Below, in pieces: positions 7,782 through 16,236 of a DNA stretch of 41,149 bases. Position numbers and translations under genes: made by a program. The stretch comes from CAZVPZ01 sp964629245. Lineage in GTDB: Archaea; Nanohalarchaeota; Nanosalinia; Nanosalinales; Nanosalinaceae. Under the pieces are notes generated by a model. It ran no database searches and was not told where the DNA came from. It saw only the letters and a program-made list of their open reading frames with translations. The stretch covers positions 1-41,149 of the forward strand of contig CAZVPZ010000006.1 in assembly GCA_964629245.1 (NCBI GenBank). The letters are read 5' to 3'. The stretch's first letter is position 1; every line of letters begins with the position of its first letter.

Positions 7782-8926
7782 TTCTTCTCAAACGCCTTTC
7801 TATATATCCCGCGTGTCCACGCAGCTATCTGCTCCCAGCGGAAGTTGTCCTCGACGCGATCGCGGGCCTTGTCACCCATCCAGTCCGTCCATCCCGGGTC
7901 GTTAAGCGTCCTCGACACCTGGTACTCAATGGAGCCCGGGTCCTCGGGGTAGGTGTGCAAACCCGTGTACTCATGGATGATAGTGTCCTTCATCCCCCCC
8001 ACGTACGAGCCCACGGTCGGCGTGTTGCATGCCGCCGCCTCCAGGGGCACTATACCGAAAGGCTCGTATACCGAGGGTGCGACGGTGATCTCCGCGGTCT
8101 TCATGAGGGAGAGAAGCTCGGAGTCTGCGACGTACCCGGGGAAGTGGACCTTGTTGCCCACCGTCGACTTCGCGATGCCCTTGTAGTGCTCGGTCGCGCC
8201 GCTCCCCACCATCACGAACTTGGCCTCCGGGTTGCGGTCGATGATATCCGGCATCGCCTCGATGAGGTGGCCGGGACCTTTCTGCGGGTACATCCTGCCG
8301 ACGAAAAGTACTATCTTCTCCCAGTCAAGCGCATAGTCGCTCCGGTTCAGATCGTTGCTGTGCCGGTCGAACTTCTTGAGGTTGACACCGTTCGGTATGT
8401 AGTTTATCTTGTCCTCCGGCACCTGGAAAGTATGCTTTACCTCCTCGGAGAAGTCGCGGCCCACGGTTATTACTTCTTCAGCCTCGTAGGTGCCGTACCA
8501 CTCCAGGTCATGGATGGTCTGCTGGTACTCGCTATCGAGGCCGTCACGTCCCTGCTGGGTCGAGTGGACTGTGAAGACCATGGGAACGTTCAGAGTCTTC
8601 TTTATGCCCGTCGAGCCCGGCACCGCCATCCAGTCATGTGCGTGCACCAGGTCGAAAGGCTCCTCCTTGTATATCTCTACGGCGCGCTTCTCCATCTCGT
8701 GGCCCAGGCTCATCGCCCATGAGAGCGTGTCCACGGCTGCATCGCTGGAGGAAACGCGGTGCACCTCTATCCCGTCCCGGTACTCGGTCTCCTCCTCCGG
8801 GCCGTAGGTGAGCACCACAGGGTCGTGTCCCTGTGAGGCGAAAGTCGACGCGAGGTCCTCGCAGTGGGACGCGATCCCTCCCGCCTTGAAAGGCGGGTAC
8901 TCCCAAGTCACGAAAAGCGGCCGCAT
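7775..8926 (-). CDS. glycogen-synthase-like GT-B glycosyltransferase
   Basis: A complete 383-residue GT-B enzyme. The acceptor domain starts 'FVTWEYPPFKAGGIASH' (5-21), with 'LVHAHDWMAVPG' (93-104) and 'TVHST' (119-123). The linker 'NYIPNGVN' leads to the donor domain 'VLFVGRMYPQKGPGHL' and the E-x7-E motif in 'VYEPFGIVPLEAA' (Glu288, Glu296). A final helix 'FRWEQIAAWTRGIYRKAFE' crosses back to the first domain, as in GT-B folds. It is most like archaeal GT5/GT4 glycogen or starch synthases (MJ1606-like), and probably adds glucose to alpha-glucan. It is the last gene of a four-gene leftward operon (GT3 synthase, PGI, domain-deleted GT, this gene), beginning 2 bases after the preceding stop codon. 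Confidence 0.9.
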   Translation of the reverse strand: MRPLFVTWEYPPFKAGGIASHCEDLASTFASQGHDPVVLTYGPEEETEYRDGIEVHRVSSSDAAVDTLSWAMSLGHEMEKRAVEIYKEEPFDLVHAHDWMAVPGSTGIKKTLNVPMVFTVHSTQQGRDGLDSEYQQTIHDLEWYGTYEAEEVITVGRDFSEEVKHTFQVPEDKINYIPNGVNLKKFDRHSNDLNRSDYALDWEKIVLFVGRMYPQKGPGHLIEAMPDIIDRNPEAKFVMVGSGATEHYKGIAKSTVGNKVHFPGYVADSELLSLMKTAEITVAPSVYEPFGIVPLEAAACNTPTVGSYVGGMKDTIIHEYTGLHTYPEDPGSIEYQVSRTLNDPGWTDWMGDKARDRVEDNFRWEQIAAWTRGIYRKAFEKNQ

Positions 8927-8928
8927 AT

Positions 8929-9534
8929 CTACGTTAAAACCTCCTTCTTGTGTTTAACCAGTTCCTCGTAGTTTCTTAAAACTCTTTGCTCCCAGCCCTC
9001 CTCGTAGGGGTCGATAACCTCCAGCTTTTCCTCCGGGATGTCCAGATCGAATAAAAGGGAGTTACGGGTGTCGTGCTTCGTCGCCAGCACTTTATCCGCG
9101 GCGAAACCACCCTTCCATTCCAGCTCCGATATCAGGCCGGCGTGGTCGCCCTCGAAGCCGCGCTCGTTTTCCGTCGAGTGGATGGTGACGACGAGCGGTG
9201 TTTCAAGGTGCTTCGAAAGCGTGACTCCGCCAGGCACGGTCACCCAGTCGTTGACGTGGATCAGGTCCACCTCGGAACCCTCCATCATGTCGGAGACGCG
9301 GCCTTTGATCTCGTTGTTAAGCATCATCGCCCAGTTGTAGATATTGTCGCCGCTGAAGTTGAGCGGGACGCGGTGGACATCTACGCGCTCGTCGATACTG
9401 TAGTAGGAGCCATCCTCGAACGCGACGATCGACACGTCGTGACCGTTCTCGACCAGGTGCTCCGCGATGTTCTTGCAGTATTCAGAAACGCCCTCGCCGT
9501 CCCTGAACTGCTGTGAGAGAAGCACTACCTTCAT
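8929..9534 (-). CDS. GT-B glycosyltransferase lacking the donor-binding domain
   Basis: A 201-residue protein homologous to the acceptor half of the neighbour at 7775-8926: 'HVNDWVTVPGG' versus 'HAHDWMAVPGS', then 'TIHSTENERG' and 'SELEWKGGFAADKV'. At residue 176, where the neighbour enters its C-terminal Rossmann domain, this protein jumps to 'EEGWEQRVLRNYEELV', which matches the neighbour's very last crossover helix. The whole nucleotide-sugar domain, including E-x7-E, is absent. It therefore cannot be a normal transferase. It may be a regulatory or glucan-binding partner of the neighbouring synthase. It starts immediately after the PGI stop codon with no gap. The frame is intact, arguing against a pseudogene. 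Confidence 0.82.
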   Translation of the reverse strand: MKVVLLSQQFRDGEGVSEYCKNIAEHLVENGHDVSIVAFEDGSYYSIDERVDVHRVPLNFSGDNIYNWAMMLNNEIKGRVSDMMEGSEVDLIHVNDWVTVPGGVTLSKHLETPLVVTIHSTENERGFEGDHAGLISELEWKGGFAADKVLATKHDTRNSLLFDLDIPEEKLEVIDPYEEGWEQRVLRNYEELVKHKKEVLT

Positions 9535-10707
9535 CTACCTGAACCTCTGTTCGAAACCTGTGCTCTTACTCTTTTCAACATCCGGCTGGGTGAACGGGTC
9601 CACATCCCGCAGCCACGCCGAGTAGACCGCGAGGTACTGTAGAAATGCGACCAGCTTGCCTGCGCCCTGAAACGACAGGTCGGTCAGCGTCACCGTGACG
9701 TTCGGCGTGTCCTCCTCGTCGAGCGCCTGCTTCACACCCTCGTACTCCGCGAGCAGCGAGTCCTGGAGCGACTTGCCATCCAAGTCACCCAGGTCGCGGT
9801 CGCGTAGCTTCACGTCACGTAACTCCTCCGGGACCTCGATAGTCTCGTGCTCGTGGTTCTCCGTCCTGAAGAACGCAGGCATCATGTCCGCCCTGCCGCC
9901 GAATATCCTCTGGTTTGTGTGGTGCTGGTACTCCGGTCCGAGGTCGCCCGAGAACGTCTGTCCCTCTCCCTCCTTGCATACGGTCTCGTGCATCAGCTGG
10001 ACCAGCAGGGGGTAGAAACCGAACATCCGGGTCGAGTAGAACGCCGCGAAAACGTTTTCATAGCCGTCCCGCTCCGCATCGTAGAACGCAGATGCGAGGT
10101 TGAGCGCCGGGTTGTACTGCTCCTTGGGCGACACCATACCGTACATCTCTTCAGCACCCTCCCATATCTCGGAGACCTCAAGACCCGCGAACGCCGCAGG
10201 GACCAGCGCGGTCTCGAGAGCGCCGGTGAACCGTCCCCCCACCTCCGGGTGCTCTATCCAGCCGTAATCCTGCCTTTCGACTACCTGTTTCAGCGCACCA
10301 TCGTTGTCAGAGGTCACCGCAAACACGTCGTAGCCCCTCTTGATGAAGAACAGCAGCGACTCGATGACAGAGGCGGTCTGGCCGGACTTGCTTATCGGCA
10401 TCACCAGCGTCTCTTCAGGGTCTAATTCGCGCGACAGCCGGTTCAGGTAGTCCGGGTCCATGGTCGTGACCAAGCGTACGTCGATATCCGTCTCCGGGAA
10501 GAACGCGTAGAGGTAGGCGCGGAACGATGTTATCGAGCCACCATTTCCAATGACAACCAGGTTCTCAAAGTCGTGATCGTCAGCGGCTTCCTGTATGCGC
10601 TCCATGTCGGGCTCCGTCTTGGCGAACTCGGGGACGCGATACTTCGGCAGCTCCTGCACCGACCGGTTCTTCTCGTTTACGTGGTCTATCTCTATCTGGA
10701 AAGACAT
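9535..10707 (-). CDS. pgi: glucose-6-phosphate isomerase
   Basis: A 390-residue isomerase of the PGI superfamily (SIS fold). Visible features are 'LVVIGNGGSITSFRAY', the SIS phosphate-binding segment 'MPISKSGQTASVIE', and 'GGRFTGALE', followed by 'DLGPEYQHHTNQRIFGG' and a late 'LSFQGAGKLVAFLQYL'. It interconverts glucose 6-phosphate and fructose 6-phosphate, connecting the glycogen enzymes to the ADP-dependent phosphofructokinase at 14972-16231. Length and type resemble MJ1605 rather than the cupin PGI of Pyrococcus. The start at 10707 (MSFQIEIDHVNEKN) is chosen because a longer frame would run back into the upstream synthase coding region; only one base separates the two genes. Confidence 0.9.
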   Translation of the reverse strand: MSFQIEIDHVNEKNRSVQELPKYRVPEFAKTEPDMERIQEAADDHDFENLVVIGNGGSITSFRAYLYAFFPETDIDVRLVTTMDPDYLNRLSRELDPEETLVMPISKSGQTASVIESLLFFIKRGYDVFAVTSDNDGALKQVVERQDYGWIEHPEVGGRFTGALETALVPAAFAGLEVSEIWEGAEEMYGMVSPKEQYNPALNLASAFYDAERDGYENVFAAFYSTRMFGFYPLLVQLMHETVCKEGEGQTFSGDLGPEYQHHTNQRIFGGRADMMPAFFRTENHEHETIEVPEELRDVKLRDRDLGDLDGKSLQDSLLAEYEGVKQALDEEDTPNVTVTLTDLSFQGAGKLVAFLQYLAVYSAWLRDVDPFTQPDVEKSKSTGFEQRFR

Positions 10708-10708
10708 C

Positions 10709-12460
10709 TCAGGAAACCTCCACCGCCTTGGCGTGAGCCTCCCTGTAGTTCTCGCCGAGTTCGTCCCATGAGGTGAGCTGTGCAAGCTTCCGGGCGTTGT
10801 GTTTCCTCTCAGTTATCTCGGTTTTGGAGTATGTGACTATCTCCTCTATCGTCTCCGCGAGGTTGGAAGCGGCCTTCTCATCTTCGATATTATCCCTTTT
10901 AAGGACGTATATGCCCTTCCTGTCCTCAGAGTTGGTCTTCTCAAGCAGGAACTGGCCGAAACCAGCCAAGTCGGTGGTGACCGATAAAGCGCCGTTGGCC
11001 GCGGTCTCGACCGGTGTGTACCCCCAGGGCTCGTAGTAGCTGGGGAAGACGCCCGCGCTACACGCCACTATAAAGTCGTTGTAGTCCATCGAAAGCAGGC
11101 GGTCTCCAACCGACAGGTAGGTCGGGTAGAAAATCACCTTGACGCGGTCTTCCTTCCTGTTCCTCAGTCCTTCCTCGTAGAGCTTCTCCATTATCTCGTC
11201 ATCCGAATACGTGAGGTCAAACGCCGAAACAGGCGGGCTGCGGCCGTGCTTCTCGTGGAAATTCTGCTTCAGCGATTCGAGCCGGCGCCCGTCCTCCTCG
11301 ATAAGTTCCTTCAGGTTCTCACCCACATCCCTTCCAGATGTAAGCGAGTTGAGTATCGTGTTCCTGATCTCCGGCATCACTTCGCTAACATAGTCCTCCA
11401 GCTCCTGGTAGAGCGAGACGTTTTCCAGCACCTCAAGGTTCTGGCCCTTGACATCGCTCGGCACCAGGATGAAGAAATAGAAAGGATCGCCATCTCGCTT
11501 GTTGAGTTCCGAAAGCGCCTCTATCAGTACGTCGGTTCCCTTGTTGTGGAACTCGTAACGCCCCGAGGTGAAGAGGATGCGCGGATCGTGCTCCAGGTCG
11601 ATATCGTAGTATGGCTCGAAATAGGCCTGTAAAAACTCCTTCACGTTCTCCTTCTTCTTGGTGTGCTGGTACGATAGCTCCTCCAGACTCGGGAAATCAT
11701 CCACATTGAACCCGTTCGGCAGTATTATGTCAGGCTCCACATCCAGGACAGCCGCGGCCTCTTTACCCGTTGTCTTGCTGACAGTCGTGAACACGTCCGC
11801 CTCCTCAGCGGCGGTCTTCTCCACCTGGTGCTTCGGCTTTACCCCGTATTTCTCGGCCAGCGAGTCGTCAACGTCGCCCTCATCCACCGCCCCTTTCAGG
11901 TCAAAATCCGAGTTGGAGAGCGCCCGTCCTAGGACTGTGGCGTGGGTCGTGAAAACCATCGGGGCGGAACACTCGAACATCGCCGGCCCGGAAAGCCACT
12001 CGTGGAGGTGCACAACCGTCTCACCCTCCATCCCGGTGCTCAATCGGTCGAGCAGCAGTCCGACCGCGTAGCTCCACTTCACCGGCTCGTCGAAATCGCT
12101 TCCGACCCCCATGGAATCGATGCCGTACTCCTCCCACATCTCCTTCTTGATATCGTCCACGGATTTCTCCATACCCGACGGGTCGACCAGTATGCACTGG
12201 GGCTGTCCAGGGACGCGCCAGACACCGCAGTGGAACTCTATACCTTTCTTCTCAAGCTCCTTGAAGGCGCCATCGTAGTTCGGGCACTGCCTGGGCGCAA
12301 AATCGTTCCGGGCCTTCTCCTCATCGAAGTAGCCTATAGTTACGTAGTTCTCTCCGTAGTACTCCTGCATCGTCGCGGCCTTTGACTTCAACACCTGGTA
12401 GATACCGCCCACCTTGTTCGCGACCTCGAAAGAAACCTCAAGCAGATTATCCGGCGCCAT
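10709..12460 (-). CDS. GT3-family (eukaryote-type) glycogen synthase
   Basis: A 583-residue glycogen synthase of family GT3, the family of fungal and animal enzymes. The N-terminal 'FEVANKVGGIYQVLKSKA' (about 11-28) is the GT3 signature. Others are 'FTTHATVLGR', 'TTVSKTTGKEA', 'PNGFNVDDF', 'FTSGRYEFHNKGTD' and 'FPSYYEPWGYTPVE' with the two active-site glutamates (Glu477 and Glu485). It elongates alpha-1,4-glucan from a nucleotide-glucose. The start at 12460 is preferred over ATGs at 12475 and 12493, because TATA 'gatataaaaa' (12481-12490) lies about 25 bases upstream. It heads the leftward operon with PGI and two GT-B proteins, and diverges from the debranching enzyme. Confidence 0.92.
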   Translation of the reverse strand: MAPDNLLEVSFEVANKVGGIYQVLKSKAATMQEYYGENYVTIGYFDEEKARNDFAPRQCPNYDGAFKELEKKGIEFHCGVWRVPGQPQCILVDPSGMEKSVDDIKKEMWEEYGIDSMGVGSDFDEPVKWSYAVGLLLDRLSTGMEGETVVHLHEWLSGPAMFECSAPMVFTTHATVLGRALSNSDFDLKGAVDEGDVDDSLAEKYGVKPKHQVEKTAAEEADVFTTVSKTTGKEAAAVLDVEPDIILPNGFNVDDFPSLEELSYQHTKKKENVKEFLQAYFEPYYDIDLEHDPRILFTSGRYEFHNKGTDVLIEALSELNKRDGDPFYFFILVPSDVKGQNLEVLENVSLYQELEDYVSEVMPEIRNTILNSLTSGRDVGENLKELIEEDGRRLESLKQNFHEKHGRSPPVSAFDLTYSDDEIMEKLYEEGLRNRKEDRVKVIFYPTYLSVGDRLLSMDYNDFIVACSAGVFPSYYEPWGYTPVETAANGALSVTTDLAGFGQFLLEKTNSEDRKGIYVLKRDNIEDEKAASNLAETIEEIVTYSKTEITERKHNARKLAQLTSWDELGENYREAHAKAVEVS

Positions 12461-12564
12461 GTACTTAGCTTTCATCCGCGGATATAAAAACATCGAACAA
12501 AGGCTCTTTGCTACTCTGAAGTCAAAATAAAGCTTTTATAGCGATTTCTGAGCTAGAGTCTAAC

Positions 12565-14340
12565 ATGAAGTATACCCTGCACGAAAACCTCTCAAACCGT
12601 ACCGGCGTCATCTCCAACCTCCACGGCTTCGTCAACCGCCACCTCGACACCGGGTTCAAATCGAAGTGGAGCGGGTTCTGGGTTCCGCCCCACAAGTTCC
12701 TCGACTACTACAGCGTCAAGATAAACGGGCTCTGGCTCGGCGGCAACAGTTTAAGGGCGACCGAGTACGGCGACAGCTTCGTGTTTCACCATGAAACCGA
12801 CAGCCTGGAGATAGAGGAGCGCGTATCAACTCCCGACGGACTTCCTGGCTTCAAGCTCGAACTCAAACTCCTCAACAAGACCGACCAGCCCAAGGCTGTT
12901 CAGGCAGTGCTTGAGGCCGGGGTCGACATCAGGTCGAAGTCCCAGGACCTCGGGCCGACGAAATACGGGCTTGAGGAGGGTAAAAACCGGCTGACGGTGA
13001 CGAAAGACGACAGGAAGCTGATGATATCCAGCGAACAGGACTTCGAGATATCCGGCGAAAGCTACACCAAGGTCCACCACCCCGGCGACAAGCAGAGGTG
13101 CTTCATCCCCGGCGAGATAAAGTTCCGGCACGAGATCGACGCCGGCGGCACCGAGAAACTCGAGATAGAGTTCACCACGTCGAGCGCAGGATTCGGCGAA
13201 CTTGAAAACGTGGAGCAAAGCCTCCGCGGCGAGAAACTGGGCCACTCATTCGGTGCGAGCGTTGACAGCATGAAGAACCTGTTCTACAACCGCAAGGGCA
13301 TGGGTATGATCGCGGGACACCCCTGGTTCCAGAGCTACTGGGCCCGGGACACGTTCTGGACCCTGCTCGGCCTGATAGACGCAGGCTACTTCGAACTCTC
13401 GGAGCTGATACTGTCGAACTTCGCCGAGAGAGACCTTCCCGGAAAGATAGAACTCAACTCCGACGACAGCGAGGAGGTGGCGCGCTCAGACACCGCACCG
13501 CTGTTCGTGATGGCCGCGGACAAGCTGGAGCGCCACTATGGCCTGACCGAGGATCTGAAAGAAGCCCAGGAAGAAGCGATGGAACGGCTGGAACTTGAGG
13601 ACGGCGTCGTCCAGCACCCGGAGGACGGAACCTGGATGGACACCCTTGACCGCGCTCCTGCAGTTGACATACAGTCGCTCTGGCTGGAAGCCGCAAGGAT
13701 AATGGGTAGCGAAAAGGAGCAGGAGCTCAGGGCAGGGCTGGAGAAGTTCAAGAAGACAGAATACATGAAGGATTTCCTTGGCGAAGAAGCGGCACGGACC
13801 ATAAACCCTGCGATACCGGTCATGTTCGACCAGGTGACTGAGGTCGAGGCGGAGAAATATCTGGGCAAGATAAACGCAGAGTTCTCATCGCGGTATGGTG
13901 CAAGGACGCGATCCATGGCCGATCCGGGCTACAAGGCATACGGCTACCACACCGGCAGTGTATGGGGTCTGACAACCGGATGGGCCGCGGCCGCCAACCT
14001 CCGACACGGAAAGCAGAAGCAGGGCCTCAACTTCCTAGGGAAGATGACGGAGTTCGTCGACCGGGACCAAGTCGGCGCCCTTCCCGAAGTAGTCAATGCG
14101 GAGACAGGGGGGCTCATGGGATGCCCGGAGCAGGCCTGGAGCGCCGGTCTTTTCGTCCACGTCGTCGACAGCTACCTGCTCGGTATCGACGTGGATGGAG
14201 AACAGGTCAGTATAGACCCCGTCGACGATATCAGCCTGGAGAGAACGGGTAAGAGGGTTGACGGGGAGCGGATAGACCTGAAGGTTGAAAACGGCGAGGT
14301 AGAAATACTTAATGAACCGGAACTGGAGCTGGAATACTGA
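12565..14340 (+). CDS. glycogen debranching enzyme (amylo-alpha-1,6-glucosidase)
   Basis: A 591-residue protein with an N-terminal beta-rich domain (about 1-230, GDE_N-like) and a C-terminal (alpha/alpha)6 barrel of the GDE/GH133 type. The barrel has 'GMIAGHPWFQSYWARDTFW' near residue 247 and the later block 'GSVWGLTTGWAAAANLRHGK', 'NAETGGLMGCPEQAWSAGLFVHVV', typical of archaeal amylo-1,6-glucosidases and glucoamylase-like enzymes. It should remove alpha-1,6 branch glucose from glycogen. TATA 'cttttata' (12533-12540) is 28 bases upstream of ATG 12565. The stop overlaps the TIM start (TGATG), so debranching enzyme, TIM and sugar kinase form one operon. MJ1610 is the M. jannaschii counterpart I recall. 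Confidence 0.9.
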   Translation: MKYTLHENLSNRTGVISNLHGFVNRHLDTGFKSKWSGFWVPPHKFLDYYSVKINGLWLGGNSLRATEYGDSFVFHHETDSLEIEERVSTPDGLPGFKLELKLLNKTDQPKAVQAVLEAGVDIRSKSQDLGPTKYGLEEGKNRLTVTKDDRKLMISSEQDFEISGESYTKVHHPGDKQRCFIPGEIKFRHEIDAGGTEKLEIEFTTSSAGFGELENVEQSLRGEKLGHSFGASVDSMKNLFYNRKGMGMIAGHPWFQSYWARDTFWTLLGLIDAGYFELSELILSNFAERDLPGKIELNSDDSEEVARSDTAPLFVMAADKLERHYGLTEDLKEAQEEAMERLELEDGVVQHPEDGTWMDTLDRAPAVDIQSLWLEAARIMGSEKEQELRAGLEKFKKTEYMKDFLGEEAARTINPAIPVMFDQVTEVEAEKYLGKINAEFSSRYGARTRSMADPGYKAYGYHTGSVWGLTTGWAAAANLRHGKQKQGLNFLGKMTEFVDRDQVGALPEVVNAETGGLMGCPEQAWSAGLFVHVVDSYLLGIDVDGEQVSIDPVDDISLERTGKRVDGERIDLKVENGEVEILNEPELELEY

Positions 14341-14975
14341 TGATAATAGTGAACTACAAGGCCTACAGCGAGGCGGCCGGTGAAAACGCGGTAGAAGTCG
14401 CGGAGGCGTGCCAGAGAGCCGCTGAGGAAACTGGAAAGCGAGTGTCGGTGGCGCCCCAGCCCCAGGACCTTCTCCGGCTGGAGGGCGTAGTCGAGACCTT
14501 CGCCCAGCACGTAGACCCCGTAGATGCGGGCAGCCACACCGGTCACATACTCGCCAGCGGGGTGGAAGAGGCGGGCGCCTCGGGAACACTCCTCAACCAC
14601 TCGGAGATGAGGCTGGAAGACCGTACCATCAGGAAATCGATAGAGAAGGCCCGGGAGAACGGATTAACGACGGTGGTGTGTGCCCAGGACCCGGAGGAAT
14701 GCGAGAAGTACAGCAGGATGGAGCCCGACTTCATAGCCTACGAGCCCCCTGAGCTGATAGGGGGCGACGTATCGGTTTCAGAGGCCCAGCCCGACCTTAT
14801 AGGTAAAGCGGTAGAGCGCTCGCGCGTGCCAGCCCTAACCGGGGCGGGGATACATTCCAGGGAGGATGTGGAGAAGAGCATAGAGCTCGGTACAAGAGGG
14901 GTTCTGGTAGCATCCGGCATAGTAAAATCAGAAGACCCTTACAGCGCAGTAAAGGAGATGTGCAGAGGACTATGA
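14340..14975 (+). CDS. tpiA: triosephosphate isomerase
   Basis: A 211-residue archaeal-length TIM barrel, shorter than bacterial or eukaryotic enzymes. Catalytic residues are visible: 'VNYKAY' with Asn5 and Lys7, 'LLNHSEMR' with His87, and 'AYEPPELIG' with Glu135. The phosphate-binding 'GAGIHSREDV' and 'GVLVASGIV' lie near the C-terminus. It interconverts dihydroxyacetone phosphate and glyceraldehyde 3-phosphate. Both ends are translationally coupled: its ATG overlaps the debranching enzyme stop, and its own stop overlaps the next ATG (ATGA). Nothing unusual in the sequence. Confidence 0.95.
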   Translation: MIIVNYKAYSEAAGENAVEVAEACQRAAEETGKRVSVAPQPQDLLRLEGVVETFAQHVDPVDAGSHTGHILASGVEEAGASGTLLNHSEMRLEDRTIRKSIEKARENGLTTVVCAQDPEECEKYSRMEPDFIAYEPPELIGGDVSVSEAQPDLIGKAVERSRVPALTGAGIHSREDVEKSIELGTRGVLVASGIVKSEDPYSAVKEMCRGL

Positions 14976-16231
14976 AACAGCAGTGGCTCGAGCGGTACCT
15001 GGATGTCGCAAGACGTGAGAGAGGCGCCGCGGACGCGCTGATAGGTTTTAACGCCAACATAGACGTTATATTCCAGCTGGGAGACATGGAGCTCGACTGG
15101 GATGACGTCGAGCCCCAGATGAGGGAAGAAGTAGAAGGTATAGAAGAACTCAAATCCGTGCTGAAGTACTGCATGGAACGCGGTCTCAACCGAGAGGTCG
15201 AGCTCAAGAAGCTCGAATACCCGGTCGGTGACGGGGAGGAGCGGCTGGGAGGCCAGGCAGGTATAATGTCAAACTTCCTCTCCGGGCTGGGAAACGGAGT
15301 GATATTCTACACCCCCTTCCTCTCCGAGGAGCTCGCCTCACAGATAAACGAGAAAGTGCTCTTCCCCGCCATGGAAGGCGAGTTCGTGCTGAAAAACGTC
15401 AGGGACGCGGTCAACACCGACAGGACCAAGAGGAACCTGATATTCGAGTACGAGAGAGAGAAGACCGGGAGGGTGATCTTCTCCCAGACCATGAAGGGCT
15501 TCGGGCCCTACTTCAGGAAGGGTATCGAGGACAACCTCGAAAGCATCCAGAAAGGTGTCGACCGGGCGATCTTCTCCGGGTTCCACGATGTCGAGGGCAA
15601 CAAGGAGGCCAAGATACGAAAGGCGGAGAACCAGCTCGAGATCATAGATAAACCCGTCCACCTGGAGTATGTCCACCGGCACGGTGTAGACGACCTCGTC
15701 TTCGAGCACATAGTTCCAGCGGTTAACAGCATCGGGCTCGACGAGGACGAGCTGAGGGTTATCGCGGACAGGCTCGACATCGGACTGGAGGAAGGCGATC
15801 TCTCTATGGGAGAGGTCTTCCAGGTCTCGAAAGAGCTGATTCAGCGGTACGGGCTGGAGCGGTGCCACGTCCACACCTACAACTTCCATCTGACCGTCAC
15901 AGGAAAGGACTACGAGGTAGAGCCAGAAGACATCAGGGAAGGGATGCTGTTTGGAGAGCTGTCCGCGATAATCGCCGCAGGCAAGGGGGGCTATCCTTCA
16001 TGGGAGGAATACCGGGACTTCGACATGGAGGACAAGCACATCCACAGGCTCGACGACCTCGAACAGTTCCAGGACTTCTTCGACCTTGAAGAGTTCGTGG
16101 AGGGCGGTATAGCGAAAATCGAGGGACTGAATGTCGTCGCGATCCCCACCATAATCCACGAGGATCCCGAGAAGGTCGTGGGTCTGGGAGACATAATATC
16201 GTCAGGCGCCTTCACCGGCGAGATAACCTAA
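14972..16231 (+). CDS. ADP-dependent phosphofructokinase/glucokinase
   Basis: A 419-residue kinase of the archaeal ADP-dependent sugar kinase family (ribokinase superfamily). The N-terminal sugar-binding segment is 'IGFNANIDVIF', then 'RLGGQAGIMSN', 'IFSGFHDVEGN', 'HLEYVH' and the catalytic 'GLGDIISSGAF' (Asp407 in the GxGD motif). It phosphorylates fructose 6-phosphate and/or glucose with ADP. Whether it is mono- or bifunctional cannot be decided here; the M. jannaschii enzyme MJ1604 is bifunctional. The ATG at 14972 overlaps the TIM stop and is chosen over a GTG at 14960. Converges on the phosphohexomutase with only 5 bases between. Confidence 0.92.
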   Translation: MKQQWLERYLDVARRERGAADALIGFNANIDVIFQLGDMELDWDDVEPQMREEVEGIEELKSVLKYCMERGLNREVELKKLEYPVGDGEERLGGQAGIMSNFLSGLGNGVIFYTPFLSEELASQINEKVLFPAMEGEFVLKNVRDAVNTDRTKRNLIFEYEREKTGRVIFSQTMKGFGPYFRKGIEDNLESIQKGVDRAIFSGFHDVEGNKEAKIRKAENQLEIIDKPVHLEYVHRHGVDDLVFEHIVPAVNSIGLDEDELRVIADRLDIGLEEGDLSMGEVFQVSKELIQRYGLERCHVHTYNFHLTVTGKDYEVEPEDIREGMLFGELSAIIAAGKGGYPSWEEYRDFDMEDKHIHRLDDLEQFQDFFDLEEFVEGGIAKIEGLNVVAIPTIIHEDPEKVVGLGDIISSGAFTGEIT

Positions 16232-16236
16232 CAAAT

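Noticed and set aside
10708..10785. 26-codon N-terminal extension of PGI
   Set aside because: It overlaps the end of the GT3 synthase coding region, encodes low-complexity Arg/Thr/Pro sequence, and the internal ATG at 10707 begins the conserved protein.
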